Assembly: GCA_019155185.1 (NCBI GenBank)
Contig: CM032805.1
Span: 17,747,591 to 17,811,590 of the forward strand
Source: Beaufortia kweichowensis
Lineage: Eukaryota > Chordata > Actinopteri > Cypriniformes > Gastromyzontidae
Direction of reading: 5' to 3'
Length of the DNA stretch: 64,000 nucleotides
Part shown: piece after piece, positions 41,339 to 54,022 of the stretch
Position numbering within the stretch: position 1 is the first letter of the stretch
How the letters are laid out: every line of letters starts with the position of its first letter
The notes under the pieces: model-generated
Told to the model about the DNA's origin: nothing
Databases searched by the model: none
What the model saw: only the letters and a program-made list of their open reading frames with translations
Translations under genes and position numbers: made by a program

Positions 41339-43094
41339 TCATTCCAGTAAAGGATCATCGTCCTCGTCGTCCTCTAATTCCAGACGGGCAAAAGGACGTG
41401 ACGAGGACCCGTCTCTGTTCTTCATGAGTCTGAACAGACAGGTGAAGGTGGTGAGGATTATCAAGACCCCCAGGACCGCTCCCACCGCTAATGCCAGCTC
41501 ACCGCACTGCTCGTGAACTAAAGCGCAGCGCACACGAGCGAAACTGCCGTTGTTGGCCATCGGTGGGATTCCCATCAGATGACACATGAGAGGATACACA
41601 TCCACACTGTTCATACTGGAGATCCTGTAGCCTTTGCGAAAGGCCGGCCCGTGAGCGGCCAGGAACGGGTGCATGGTGGGAAGAGTATTATCGTAGCCGT
41701 GATCGCCTACTGTAAAACAGACACATAACGCTCATGAGCGAAAACTGCTTCACTTTCACACGAAAGCATCAATTACTTGGGTTTTCTGTAGCGCTTGTAG
41801 CTGTGAAAACTTTGAGAAAAGGACAAAAGACAATAAGGGGGATTTTCGGAAATGTTTTGTTTACAGGGCAATGATCAGTTTATCATCTCAATGTTAACAA
41901 TGTAAAAACACATTTAGACACGAGGGCCTGAACTTACATCGTGGAAGTCCACCATGTTTGACTATTGTCCATCCTTCATCTGCCATCAGAATGATTGGTG
42001 GAGTCCTTTCATTGTTCTTATAATGCAAACTATCAGGAAGATCGTCCTTCAGATACACTTTCATGTTCTTGTGACAGCTGGACAGATTTTTATATACAGT
42101 CATATTATCTGTGTGAAAAGAAAAGATTCATGTCATGAATGAAAACACATTACCTCATATGTTCATATAGGAAAAAATCTATTGCCGAGTGAGTACGTGA
42201 CCATTAATGCAGGTCATCTAAAAATCAAAAGAAATAAGACAGATGAGTACCTGTCAGAGGGATGATGGCAGCGACGGGAGTCAGATCAACGGCTCTATAA
42301 CTGTCTGGAGTGACACATTCATCGAGTTTAATGAGTCGTTCTTCAGAACATTGAGTCATGCCATGATCACTAGTGATAATAATGTTTATTTTGCCCAATA
42401 AACCACTTCTGTTCAGCTGTTCCATCAATAAGCCCACAAGATGATCCACCTCTGTGAGAACCCGGTTCATCTGTGTGCCGTTCTCCGGTCCGTACCGGTG
42501 ACCGCTGCTGTCGGGCTCTTCCCAGTACAGAGCAGCAAACTTCACCGATTTATCCTCCGTCATCCACCGCGTCAGGTTTCCCAGCCGCTCTCGGAACGTC
42601 ACCTTTGGGTCATATTCAAATGTATATTCTAAGGTGTGATTTTGAATATTAACATCCGTTCCCGGCCACATAGCAGACGCTGCTTTGTATCCGGATTCCT
42701 CCACGGACACCCAGATGGGCTTAGCTTCATTCCACCAGAAAGGATCGCTGTCGTTCTGAATAGAGAAATTCTTCTTTGACACCGGGTCGTACATCATGCT
42801 GGCCAGAATCCCGTGACTCTCGGCGTACAGACCCGTCACCAGACTATAATGATTGGGAAAGGTTTTGGTGGTGAAAACGTTGGTCAGTTCTTGGACGAGC
42901 AAACCGCTGGAGAAGAATTTCTGGAGGTTAGGTAGTGAGTATTTTGTAAGGTAATCTGCTCGAAAGCCATCGAACGACACTAGCAAAAGTGAAGGTGTAT
43001 CGCTGCCAGACTCGCTTTCATTTCCAGTCCAAACAGAAGCTGGTAATCCAGTAGAGATGAGAAAAACACACAGATAACTGCTGATCTGCATCAT
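41339..43094 (-). CDS. enpp4: Ectonucleotide pyrophosphatase/phosphodiesterase 4 (Ap3A/Ap4A hydrolase)
   Basis: Type I membrane ecto-enzyme; human ENPP4 hydrolyses Ap3A on endothelium and promotes platelet aggregation. Exons on the minus strand are 43094-42251, 42108-41938 and 41709-41339, giving 461 aa (human 453). There is a hydrophobic signal peptide at residues 1-22. The metal and catalytic residues are all present: D42 in VSFDGF, nucleophile T78 in TKTFPNHY, D195 and H199 in WEEPDSSGH, D243 and H244 in SDHGM, and H342 in GDHGYDN. A membrane helix follows at about 409-433, then a short tail RPFARLELEDDEDDDPLLE that closely resembles the ENPP4 tail and argues against ENPP5. ATG codons lie at 43094 and 43091; either could be used. 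Confidence 0.94.
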
Positions 43095-43553
43095 GTCACA
43101 GAGAGAGAGAGAGAGAGAGACGACTCGTTCACTGTCAATACAAAAAACAACCAGATCACGAGTGTAAAGAAGCGTTTCAACGGCTGGAACTCATCATAAC
43201 CACTAACTTCCTCATCTACTAACCAGACCTGTGACTGAATGAATGTAAAAAACACCTCTAGTTTTCATTTATATCTGTGTAGATTCCTTTATATTCAGCA
43301 TCACTTCTCTTGGAAAATACCTGCAGTAGTTTCAGTAGTTTTAATAGCATTAATCCATTTTTGTGTCTGTTAATCTGTCTAACAGTGGTGTGTTGTCTAA
43401 TATTAATACTGTAATCTTCCTCTGACCCACATGAATCATTTATTATTAACACTATGATTAACATTTGACATCATGACATTGACATCTAAACTTTGGTGTG
43501 ATATATTTAAACAGAAAGAAGTGATACAGGAAGTGTTGTGTTTCTAAACCCAG

Positions 43554-43582
43554 TGATGATGATGATGATGATGATGATGATT
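43554..43582. repeat. (GAT)n microsatellite
   Basis: About nine perfect GAT trinucleotides. Confidence 0.9.
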
Positions 43583-43839
43583 AACAGGTACACACATTCA
43601 ATTCACTCTCATGACAAATACAACTAACATATAAAACCATATTTTATGATTTACATATGACCACACAAATGACACTGTTTGTACATCACAATAAAACGTT
43701 CATGTATTATTAACTATTATGAAACAATTATGTTTCGATTATATTAAAACTTCCACCAACTCAGAAGGAAATCAGAAGAAAGACTGTACCGTTCAGCTCA
43801 GTGACGTCTGAAGAAACTCAACCTGAGAAATAAACTAAA

Positions 43840-44165
43840 CCTGTCTGATAAATAAAGTGATAACACAGCCTGTCTATATAATAAAGTGATAACACAGCCT
43901 GTCTATATAATAAAGTGATAATAAAGTCTGTCTATATAATAAAGTGATGATAAAGTCTGTCTATATAATAAAGTGATAATAAAGTCTGTCTATATAATAA
44001 AGTGATAATAAAGTCTGTCTATATAATAAAGTGATGATAAAGTCTGTCTATATAATAAAGTGATAATAAAGTCTGTCTATATAATAAAGTGATAATAAAG
44101 TCTGTCTATATAATAAAGTGATGATAAAGTCTGTCTATATAATAAAGTGATGATAAAGTCTGCTC
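43840..44165. repeat. 29-bp minisatellite rich in AATAAA
   Basis: About ten to eleven near-identical tandem copies of a 29-bp unit containing GTCTGTCTATATAATAAAGT and then GATAATAAA or GATGATAAA. Variation is mostly at one position (AATAAA or GATAAA) and in a CACAGCC variant of the first copies. Each unit carries one or two AATAAA hexamers on the + strand. Confidence 0.95.
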
Positions 44166-44868
44166 GATATGTCTAATGCAGTTTCTTCCACTTCCTCAAA
44201 CCCAATGACCGCATTACGGCATGACGTGACTGACGGACTGCGCAGCCAATCAGAATGAGTGCAGGTGTTCTGCGCTATTCGAGCGCACCAACAACACTGT
44301 GAACAAACTGCAATTCTCCATTTGCTGAACCCACAGAATGACTCAGACAGTAAATCAGACAGAACAGTCCGAATGAACAAAAACTATGCGACATGATAAA
44401 TAATTAAACTGGTAAAAAGAAATGAGATGAGATCTTACAGGTGGACATTCACTTATAAAAGCGAACGGGAAACTTTTACATTTCTCAAGTCGATTTCAGT
44501 GCTTTACGATCCAACAAAGAAACAACGTTTCGTGTCCATTTACTTATAATCTAGATATTTACACACGAACTATTATTCTTTGTTATTTTGATTAGTAAAC
44601 GATCACGCTTTTTAATAATAATTGTGGAGTAAACAAAGCCAAAGCTCACTATAATACTATAAAGTTTCATTTTCATTTATTTGATCTTGCTAAAGCATCG
44701 CAATACTCGATGTTAGAAAATAAATCGCATTTGCAGTTCTTTATAAAACTTTTATTTTATGAATAATAAAGCTCTTTGAATAAGACGCTTCATGTGGGCG
44801 TGGCTTCTTCGGTTCGTACGTGCACGCAGCCTGAGTGGGCGTGGCTTCAGCGCTGCGCTGGTAAACAG

Positions 44869-45005
44869 ATGCCATGTTGGCTGCGCAGTCATGAAGCTTT
44901 TCGTGACATTATGGAAAGAGATTTCATCTGTTTAACACACGCAGAAGAGCTGCAGAGCTTCATTTCATTCTCTCAACACACAGGGATCAATGAGAGGTGA
45001 GTACA

Positions 45006-45037
<32 letters not shown>

Positions 45038-45786
45038 ACATCAACATCTGTCTGCTTTAATAGGATTTAACATCACAGACTTCCAGACGTGATATATAAA
45101 CGTCATCAGCTGAACACAAACTACACATGTGAAACGGTTTATTATGATCATACAGTATTATTATACATTAGACTATATTATACAGTAGTAAGAGTCCATT
45201 ACATAAAACTTGTCAAGTGTCAATAACAGTGTATCTGCTCATAATGTGTTTGGACAGAAGCAGGACCCTGTATGAAGAGATTCGAGCTTCCATTCTTAAT
45301 CATGATAATGGGTCATTCTGGCGGCCCGTGTTGCCCTGGGGTGGGGTGTATCCCATCAGAGCGGGCAGAAAAGCCATCGCCTGCACACCTCTGTACGTGA
45401 AGATCAACCTGAAGAACACCTGCACCATTGACGGCTTCCTCATGCTCCTGTACATCATTCTCAGAGACAACCAGACCTTCCCCAGAGAGGTGGCCGTCTT
45501 CCTGGGCAAACCGTTTGTGGAGCTGTTTCTCTATCTGATGGACTCTTACGATTACACTACAGTCAAGATATTGTGGATCTGGGACCGCATGTCCAAGCGT
45601 CAGTACCGCTCTGAGATCCATCACGCGGCTCTGGAGATCGATCTGTTCGGCAACGAGCACGAGAACTTCACCAAGAATCTTCAGAACCTGATGTCCAGCG
45701 TGCAGGAGAGCTGGTGCTCCAACTGGAACTGTCCGTCTCGCTTTCAGGAGGATCTCCAGAAGATCATCAGCATTAGGTGCGTGTCC

Positions 45787-45817
<31 letters not shown>

Positions 45818-46701
45818 ATATACAGTATATCTCCCTGTCACTGGCTGTTGAGTTTCTTTTATTCTCATGCAGTAAACTCCATCAGAGTTCAGGTTTGTGT
45901 TTGTCTCGAGTAAATGATGCTTGAGTTCCTCACGTCACCTCAAAGTCTGTTCTCACTGCCATAAAAGCTGCTTCAGTTACGTTTCGTGAGAGAAACGTTT
46001 GACTGCTCAATCAGAAAGTCACAGCCTTATATCAGTGTTATATTCTCTCTCTCTCAGTCCTCCACACGAGTTGCCTGATAGAGATCCCATTCAGTCAGCA
46101 GTAGACGAGTTTTTTTGCCCACGCCTGGAACTCTGTGAAGAATTCGAGTGAGACATCTGATTCTCTATTTTACCAACAGCTTTAATGGTTTTATTTTTAT
46201 TTTTCAAAACTTGGTAAATGGATAAAGAAAAGCAATTGGTTTTTAAGAATTAACCTTTGTTTAAATGAATGACTGACTGAATGAATGTGATGTGTTTCAG
46301 TTGTGACGGCTTGAGAGAGTTCAGTCAGCGTGTGTTTTGTCACGGCCCGCCTCCCTTCATCATCCTCAACATGCAGATGTGGCAGTCTGAGGATATGTCT
46401 TACGTACCGTACCGTCTGGACCTGTCTGATCAACGGTATCTCTGATTACACGTATCTCTGATTACAGTTGTATTTTGTATAGATGTGGATGTGTAACGGT
46501 GATATTGTGTGCTGTAGGTACTCATTAGAGGGCGCTACGCTCTTCAACAGAGATGAACATCATTATTCTGCTGCATTTCAGATGGACGGATACTGGATGC
46601 ACTATGACGGTCTCCGTACTGATAATCTGATTCTGTTGAATAAACCTCCAGAGTTCCTGCTTCTCTCTTCTTTAGTTTACACCAGAGCTTCAGACAAATA
46701 A
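44869..46701 (+). CDS. C14orf28: C14orf28 homologue (uncharacterised conserved protein)
   Basis: Vertebrate protein of unknown biochemical function. Exons: 44869-44996 (or from ATG 44911), 45258-45776, 46058-46147, 46301-46435 and 46518-46701. The length is 351 or 337 aa, against 310 in human. Conserved blocks include FWRPVLPWGG, CTPLYV, LKNTCTIDGFLMLLY, LFGNEH-NFTKNL, EFSQR-FCHG, EGATLFN-EHHYSAAFQ and the end NKPPEFLLLSSLVY. The DGFLMLLY and HHYSAAFQ blocks hint at a cysteine-protease-like fold, but that is only an impression. The fish form has about 30-40 extra N-terminal residues before TLYEEI, where the human protein begins MKTLFEEI. A poly(A) signal lies at 47374-47379. It is followed by klhl28 in the opposite orientation, as on human chromosome 14. 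Confidence 0.9.
45005..45037. repeat. (CAT)n microsatellite
   Basis: About ten CAT trinucleotides directly after the exon 1 donor of the C14orf28 homologue. Confidence 0.9.
45786..45822. repeat. (TA)n(TG)n microsatellite
   Basis: A TA run followed by a TG run directly after the exon 2 donor of the C14orf28 homologue, in its intron 2. Confidence 0.85.
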
Positions 46702-49240
46702 CATGCACACAGTCCCAAAGTTCTTCAGTGTTTTCATCTTATTCTCCTTTCAACTCTAGATTTCCCTCACGGCCTGTTTGATACTTCCATGATGTGATGG
46801 GAAAATCAATCAATATTTACTACAAAGCAGATATTTGATTTACAATCGCTTTTGTGATACGGTATATTTTTGTGTACTACGGGTGATATCAGAACATTCT
46901 TTTAAAATTTTATACTCTTATATATCCATTTTTGTAATTTTGTATTTTCTATGTAATATTGTCTGATTGTGCTTGGAATCCAAGAATATTTACATGAACT
47001 ATAATAGTTTTGGCCTGTGAAATCAGTTTATTAAAGGGAAAAAGCTTAAGTTTAAAGTTTAAGAAAGTCATTTCTAATCCAGCATCCAGTCACAAATACA
47101 CAATCATTAGCATTATATCACCATTAGACATTGTTCCATAACATTATTTTCCATGTATCAGTCCTGATTTTATATTGGAAATTATTCTTGATTTTATTTG
47201 CAAAAATTCTATTTTTTTCTTACTTTGGAGTGTTGAATAAGAAGATGTTATGAATAAGAAGTTATGCAATGCTCACCTTTACAGTTTTATTGCATTACAA
47301 AGACTAAAATCTTTGCAGAATATAGGCACTAAAATAACTAGTCACAGTATTTTTTAATATGCTGCCAATTGTAAATAAAACTATATTCATTTAACTACAT
47401 CGTTATGGTGTGTGTGGTGATGATGAAACTGTTATTCACATGATGAAGCAGAAACACATTTCCAGGCTTTTATTTTTTTAGATTCAATCAGCCGCAACAT
47501 AAATAAATTGGCAAAAAAAGTGTGCTATGTTCTCTTAATGCTTGATAAATGTAAAAAAAACAAATAGTGCATCTGTAGCGAATATTATCTGTTTAGTTCC
47601 AGTAATATATCCACAGGTATATAAAAATCACTCTATTTCAGACCCATTTCCCCATGAGAAAAAAAACAGATGTGGTGAACAATACATTAAAAACTGTTAG
47701 ACAGTCAGTTAAACTTCATTCAGAAACGAGCACTTTGGTGAGCGCAATGACAGTCACAACACACACACACATTCAAAACATCCCACAATTTTGCAGTTTT
47801 ATGTTTTTAGTTAGACATTTATGGCCATTAGACTTCTTACATGACACGAGATCAATAGTTAAACTCTGACATTCATTCGTGACTATATGCAGTCATATGA
47901 TCTGTGTAAAATGTGAGATTTCTCACTACTAAGAAGACAAAACAACAATCAGCTTCTTCAAACTGTGAACACGGATAAGATGTTGGTCAGTGTAAATCAC
48001 TTTACAAACTTATTGCTAGTCAAATACATTTGATCATTTCCCTTATTATTTGTTATTTGAATGTATTTATGTCTTTTGTTAAATGAGTAACTGTATGACT
48101 GTATAATCACTGTATATAAAAAAACATCACACAGTTTGTATGCGTTTTTAACCCCATGACAACTGACCGTCATGATTTTAATGTTAAAACAATCAGAGTG
48201 GTTTTTAACAAACCAAGAAATAAAAATAAATAAACTAATACTTCTAACTGCAAATGTGGAACACGTTTGTAAAAACACAGACATGAACAAATGTTGGCAA
48301 GAAAAATCAAGAACAAGCAAGAGTAAATGGAAAAGTAAAAAAACCCAAAGCAGAATCAATGTGCCGCTCAGTCAGTTGCAGGATTTCTTGGCAATCTGAT
48401 CATTAAAAAAATAATAAATTAAAGAAAATATTATTATTGCATCGTCTGAATGCTATCAAACTGAAATGAGTATTTACAAGTACAAATATAAAATGGTTTG
48501 GTAAATGCACAACTCATCTGGTGGATTTATGCATTTACACGTGTAACATCATATCAACATATCACGTCTGAATCTGTAACATCTGATTCTAAACAAATCA
48601 AGTCAAATTCTGAATGCAGAAATAAACGGAAAACAGAAGATGAAATGAACAGTAACGCTTCTCCTGTTGACAGCAGATTGGAAAGCAAATGTTTTGGCAC
48701 CAGAACCAAAATAAGATCATACTGGAGAAAGTTTGACAGCATCTGCTATGAGATGAATGGATTCAAATCTTCATTTAAACATGAAATCTTATGCTGATTG
48801 TGATGAGCTGTTGTGTGATGCTTCTTTAAGCATTTCAACACAAACAAAGATCACAAAATTAACTTTCATCTGAAAAAATACCCCACAAAAATCCTGAAGT
48901 TAGCACCAGCAGAACATGAAGCCAAGTTTTGTGGAACCTCATCATTTTTTGCATTTCCCTCAAACATCTCATTATTGTATTATGACAAATTCTATATAAT
49001 GTAAAGCAAAAATGCCTGAAGACATAATGATAGTATTTGCTATACAATCTTAAGGGTTAAGTTAATAAATAAACATAAATCATTAAATTGATTAAAATGA
49101 TTGTATGACAGTAAGCACACTACAGTAATAATACACATGACAGGAAATCCTTTTATGCATTACACTAATAATATAACTTTTAAGGGCATAAATGTGCATC
49201 GTGACATGGCACGAACAGCTCGGCTTCATTATCTTCATTC
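46702..49240. other. C14orf28 homologue 3' UTR and convergent intergenic region
   Basis: AT-rich sequence. The first clear AATAAA on the + strand is at 47374-47379. No gene is supported in the rest. Short frames such as that at 48498-48797 show no family signal. Confidence 0.5.
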
Positions 49241-49747
49241 ACCAGATTTTTTTATTTTGGGTAAAATGGAGGCAGATATTTCTTGTGAGATGTAAAGATA
49301 TAACTGAGGATTTAATATGAATGTACACACACACACACAGTCAGTACGTCAGTGCAGTTAGTTACATGAACGGGCGATGAACTACAGCACATTCACATCT
49401 ACAGATCAGCTCACACAATATACAAAACACGAGGCAGCCCTTTATCACGGAGTACAACACGCGCGCACGGACTGGATCTTTCAAACGTAAAGGGGAAAGT
49501 GCTCAGAGGCAGTACATGAACGCCTCACACGCTGTTCCACTTCCTCTGCAGAGTCCGGAAGGCTCTCGGCGCAGGTCACGCGTTCATCTGATCCGGGCCA
49601 GCGTGTGGCGGTCGCGCCGCCCTCGCATGCCCTAAATACTCCACAGGAAGGTCAGAATGCGGCGCAGATGAGTGGAAACACGCCGCAGAAATAAAAGCCA
49701 TGTTTCCCCTCGTCGTCTCTCATACAGCGGCAAACGTTCGCCCGGGG
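49241..49747 (-). other. klhl28: klhl28 3' UTR (predicted)
   Basis: It runs from the klhl28 stop to a TTTATT (+) hexamer at 49251. The part at 49440-49640 is unusually CpG-dense for this window. Confidence 0.5.
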
Positions 49748-52700
49748 TCAAAGGGCAGTGAGGCCAAAGTTACAGCGGCAGTACATCATCCCGCTGGAGT
49801 CGTGCCAGCTGTCCGTGATGGGGTCGTAACGCTGGACCGTGTTCAGATACGAGGAGCCCGAGTGACCGCCTACCACATAGAGGTAGTTATCTACCACCGC
49901 GGAGCCCACCCCTGCAAACACACACATCTGATATTACACCAACATTCACCAAAATGAGAATAACTTTATGCATACTATTATTCACTCTACAATATATATT
50001 GATCATGTTGATTTTGGTGGTGTAAGTGATTTTAGACACGGTCAGTGGCGCTCACCTGTACGGGGCTCATTCATTGGCCGACACGCCGTCCATTGGTTCT
50101 GATGGGGGTCATATCGCTCGATGCTGGATAAATGGGAAACGCCGTTGTGTCCTCCCACAACAAATATAAAGCCCAGCATGACACCCACTCCAAAGTTGAT
50201 GCGTTTATCACCCATGGGTGCCACCATCTCCCAGGAGTCCTTGCTCGGATCGTATCTCTCCACACTGTTCAGAAAGCAGCAAACAAGAGTTTCATCATCA
50301 ATCTAACAATGTGCTTGTTAAGTCATGATGGGAGGAATACTGTTTCTGGATTTAATCACCACTGGATTTAAACGAGTCTACCACATACAGAACTTTACTG
50401 GACCCGTGTGTGTGTGTTTGCACACTGCTGTACAGTCCCAGAACGGTTCTCATATGTTTACAGAGATCATTCAAAGGAAAGAATGTCTCAGGAGAACAGG
50501 TGTGATCATAGAGACACAACACAACAATCTTCATGTATCATCATTACATGTACATGTGAGATTTTAACTGAGAATATTTATGTATGAGAAAACAATATAC
50601 TAACACTGTACAAGTGTAAAGATGGTTCGTCACTCATATTAAACCTTCATTACTTCAATTGTAATAGTCCCGTGATGATGTCCGCATACAAAATTGTTTA
50701 AATAGAGTTCAAATCTCAGGACATGTCAACATTTTAAAAGGACTCACCACCAAAACATAAAATCATATGAACCTCAGTAACAATGGCAATAAACGCGACA
50801 TGAATTAGCATTCATACCTGTTCATGTGTGCAGGGCCGTATCCACCGATGGCGTAAATCATGCCGTCCAGCACCGCCGTGGCGAAACAACTACGTGATTT
50901 TGTCATGGGTGCCACGGGCTGCCACTCCTTTACTTTGGGCACGTATTTCTCCACAGATTGCAGGTAATACTGTCCGTCATAGCCGCCGAGAGCGTACAGC
51001 TCACCGGCCAGCACCACCACACCCAGAGTGCTCCTGCATTCAGCCATACGCTCCACGCTGGACCACGTGTTGCTGTCGGGGTCCCACCGCTCCACGCTGC
51101 TCTCGTGCCGTCTGTAGCTGATGCCCTGACGCATGTGCGTGGCGATGCCGCCTATCACGTACACCTTCTGCTCCAGAACCGCCACTCCGAACTCGTAGCG
51201 CGGAACCGTAAGAGGAGCAAGACCGATCCACGAATCCGTCTGTGGAAAGTACATCTCCATACTGACACACACACATATTCATTATGATCATGATACAGAT
51301 CAACAGGTAAATTTAACACACATGGCTGTTATCATCTTAGAATGTCTTAATTCTGGTTTAATATGTAGACCACACTATGATGATACGCTTTATATTAAGA
51401 TCATTAAAAGTAAATATCTCTTCTGACTTCTACTGTACGTGACACACACAGACAAAGCTTTCACTGCTCAGCGCTTTATTACGAGATATTTATTTATGCA
51501 TAGTCTTATTTTCACCTTTCCAGCGTGGCGAAGAGTCCGGCTTTTCCTCCCACCGCCAGCAGGACTTTGGGAGCGCATCGCGGGCGCGTGGACAGCACCG
51601 TCTGGTAGGAGAGCCGGTGTTCGGGCAGAAAGTGATATTTCAGGGCTTCGTTGAGCAGGTGTTTGCAGGCGTGGTCATCACGGATCAGGTGATTGGCCTC
51701 GTAGAGTCGCGTGAGGAACTTGACGCTCAGCAGCGGCAGCCGCACGCAGTGCAGGAGCTGCGCCAGATACTGCTGCCGCTCCGCCGGGTCGTATTTGATC
51801 CAAGACTCTAGGGCGTAGAAGACCGTCTCTTCCGACACTACGTTCAGGCAGTCATTAGAGACGATCTCGTCCAGCTCCGCCCGCGTCAGCTCGAAGAACT
51901 CCTCCGTCTGACACACCTCCTCAAAGTTCTGGCAGATGAATTTGGTGGCGGCCAGACAGAGGTCGTGACAGCCGTAGGTTTCGGCGAAGCGTGAAATCCC
52001 GATGCAGTTGCCTGCGTCCAGCTGATTCTCCAGGAAGCTGCAACACTCTTTCAGGACGAGTTTGACCTGCAGGAGATTAGCAGCAGGAAGCAGAGACTCC
52101 ACCGTTTCCTGTGAGATGAACACTGTTCCTGTGTATGCGTACTCCACTATAGCCTGATGAAGACACACAAACAACACAATCACAAACTATAAAACACAAC
52201 GTGTGATTCACTGCAGGTTTGAAACACACAAAACGTTTCCTACAGTACACATGACCAACCAATGTGTGAGAGAAGCTCATGAACACATTCAAAAGGAAAT
52301 ATTATTCTTTTAAATAATTACAATCATAAAATCTTTAGTTTTAAATGATCTTAATATATAAATCGGCATAAAAGCAGCAAAAAACGTGATGTACATACTT
52401 TTAAAAGCACACTATTAGTAAAAAGAAGTTTTTTTAATTTAAATATCTTTTAACTGTGAGGTCAAATGTCTTCTGACACGTTTCATTTATAATTGATGGA
52501 AGGATTGATCACGCTTGATCAAATGAAAGAGTGGCGTTACACGAGACAAACGTTCATCACCTTGAGAGCGGCTTCATCCACACACTGAAACTCCACCTCT
52601 GAGGTCTCTTTCTCCGACAGGTTTCCCGTGAACATGGCCTTGAAATACGGGCTGATACTGGCCAGCACCACTTTGTGGGCGTGAATCTTGGCGTCACCCA

Positions 52701-52821
52701 CTCGCAGTACGATATCACAGAGCTCATGATCCTGTCGCAGGAGTTGCAGACCCTGCAGGAGTTGCTCGGAGTGTGGACGCGTCAGACTGGCAAACATATA
52801 CGACTTTGCCGGCTGGTCCAT
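49748..52821 (-). CDS. klhl28: Kelch-like protein 28 (BTB-BACK-Kelch)
   Basis: Predicted substrate adaptor of a CUL3 ubiquitin ligase. Exons on the minus strand are 52821-52561, 52153-51516, 51261-50818, 50264-50056 and 49911-49748. They give exactly 571 aa, the human length. The BTB domain is at about residues 20-130 (HELCDIVLRVGDAKIHAHKV, then FKAMFTGNLSEKE). The BACK domain runs to about 265 (TEEFFELTRAELDEIVSNDC). Kelch repeats follow to the end, with GG doublets in VIGGI, ALGGYDGQYYLQSVEKY, AIGGYGPAHMNSVERYDPS, VVGGHNGVSHLSSIERYDP and VVGGHSGSSYLNTVQRYDP. The start ATG sits directly after an acceptor AG, so the leader is in another exon. The probable poly(A) signal is TTTATT (+) at 49251. 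Confidence 0.96.
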
Positions 52822-53245
52822 CTTACAGACACAAAAGTGAAGCTTGGTATTATCTCACATGCACAAGTGAAGGCAGCTTTTTTATATAGTAATGACTTCA
52901 CATCATCATTTCAAGTTTTGGTAAAGCTGCCAGTGGTCAGTGTGTCATTTACGCATCTGGAACGAACAGCCCAATAACACACGAATAGAAATACATTGTA
53001 TCAACTAAGTATTAAGGAAGTAAAAAACTAATTAAGACTAAACAGACAGGACGTCTATATAGAAAGCTAACTAGGTTTGGAGAGTCATGATCTTTAGGGA
53101 ATAATCGACTCCCAGCGGATGAACTGAAAAGAGACTCTTATTAAACAAACATTGCAGTATCAGGTCAATTTAATGACATTCATGTTATGTAAGCGTCACA
53201 TTTACATCCTCATTAATACACTTAAAGAAGAGACAGCACTGATGC

Positions 53246-53657
53246 ACCAGTCAAAAGACACTTACTGTTGTTTTTCCACATGTTAGAATAGTAGTAAACT
53301 CATCATAACTATGATTTAACAAAACTGTGTGAATCATGTTGTGACTAAAATCATCTCAAATAAATGAACACTATGTTATATTTGATCATCTTTAAAAGTA
53401 GTCAGACTTTGTCAAATCATTCTCCTGACATTTTATCATCCAGCTTCTTGAGGTCTTAACCTGAGAAACTTGTTAAACAAAACTGAAGGAACTTCTTTTT
53501 ATTCATTATTTGTTTAAACTAACTAACAAAATAACATTTTAGTTTTCTAATGAAATAAATTCATATGTTGAACAATTCTATTTTTGTCCTTTTTAACATT
53601 GAAATATACACCATCAGATTACAATGTTTGTCAGTCGTGTCTAAACATTTGACTGGT
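53246..53657. mobile_element. Non-autonomous DNA transposon copy 2, both ends present
   Basis: Perfect 10-bp inverted repeats are present: ACCAGTCAAA at 53246-53255 and TTTGACTGGT at 53648-53657. The interior is homologous to the copy at 39384. It lies in the klhl28 5' UTR intron and has no coding capacity. The ACCAGTCAAA-type end is familiar from fish TA-inserting MITEs. Confidence 0.75.
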
Positions 53658-54022
53658 ACTGTGTTCTAAGTGCTAAATGTTTATGTTGTCTAGATAAGTA
53701 GCTCACTAAGACACATTTACTCATTAGACAGATTTAATGACTAGATTCAGTCAGTTCAATAGGTTTTGACATACAGTCATTCTGCAGTAAGAACAGCAAA
53801 AACCACATGACGTATCTAAAGTGACAACATTAGACATCACACACATCTTCTTCATCACTGACTGACACACATTAAAATCATCTTCATCACTGAATGTAAA
53901 GCAGTGCTAGCGTTAGCATCAGCACACAGCACAACACACTGAGATTCATGAGGATTTATACTCAACACACATTCACTTCATTATTGTCCAGTGCAGAAAT
54001 AACGGGTTTATGATGTGTTTAC

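Larger units (their letters stand above)
43095..44868. other. Intergenic region between enpp4 and the C14orf28 homologue
   Basis: It contains a GA run next to the enpp4 start (43096-43120), a (GAT)n run and a 29-bp minisatellite. Start sites for the two divergent genes must lie within it or at its edges. It joins two blocks that are on different chromosomes in human. Confidence 0.6.

Noticed and set aside
43840..44165. CRISPR-like array
   Set aside because: The 29-bp units are contiguous with no spacers; it is an ordinary eukaryotic minisatellite.
45300..45660. Minus-strand frames of 69-115 codons
   Set aside because: Shadows of the conserved exon 2 of the C14orf28 homologue.
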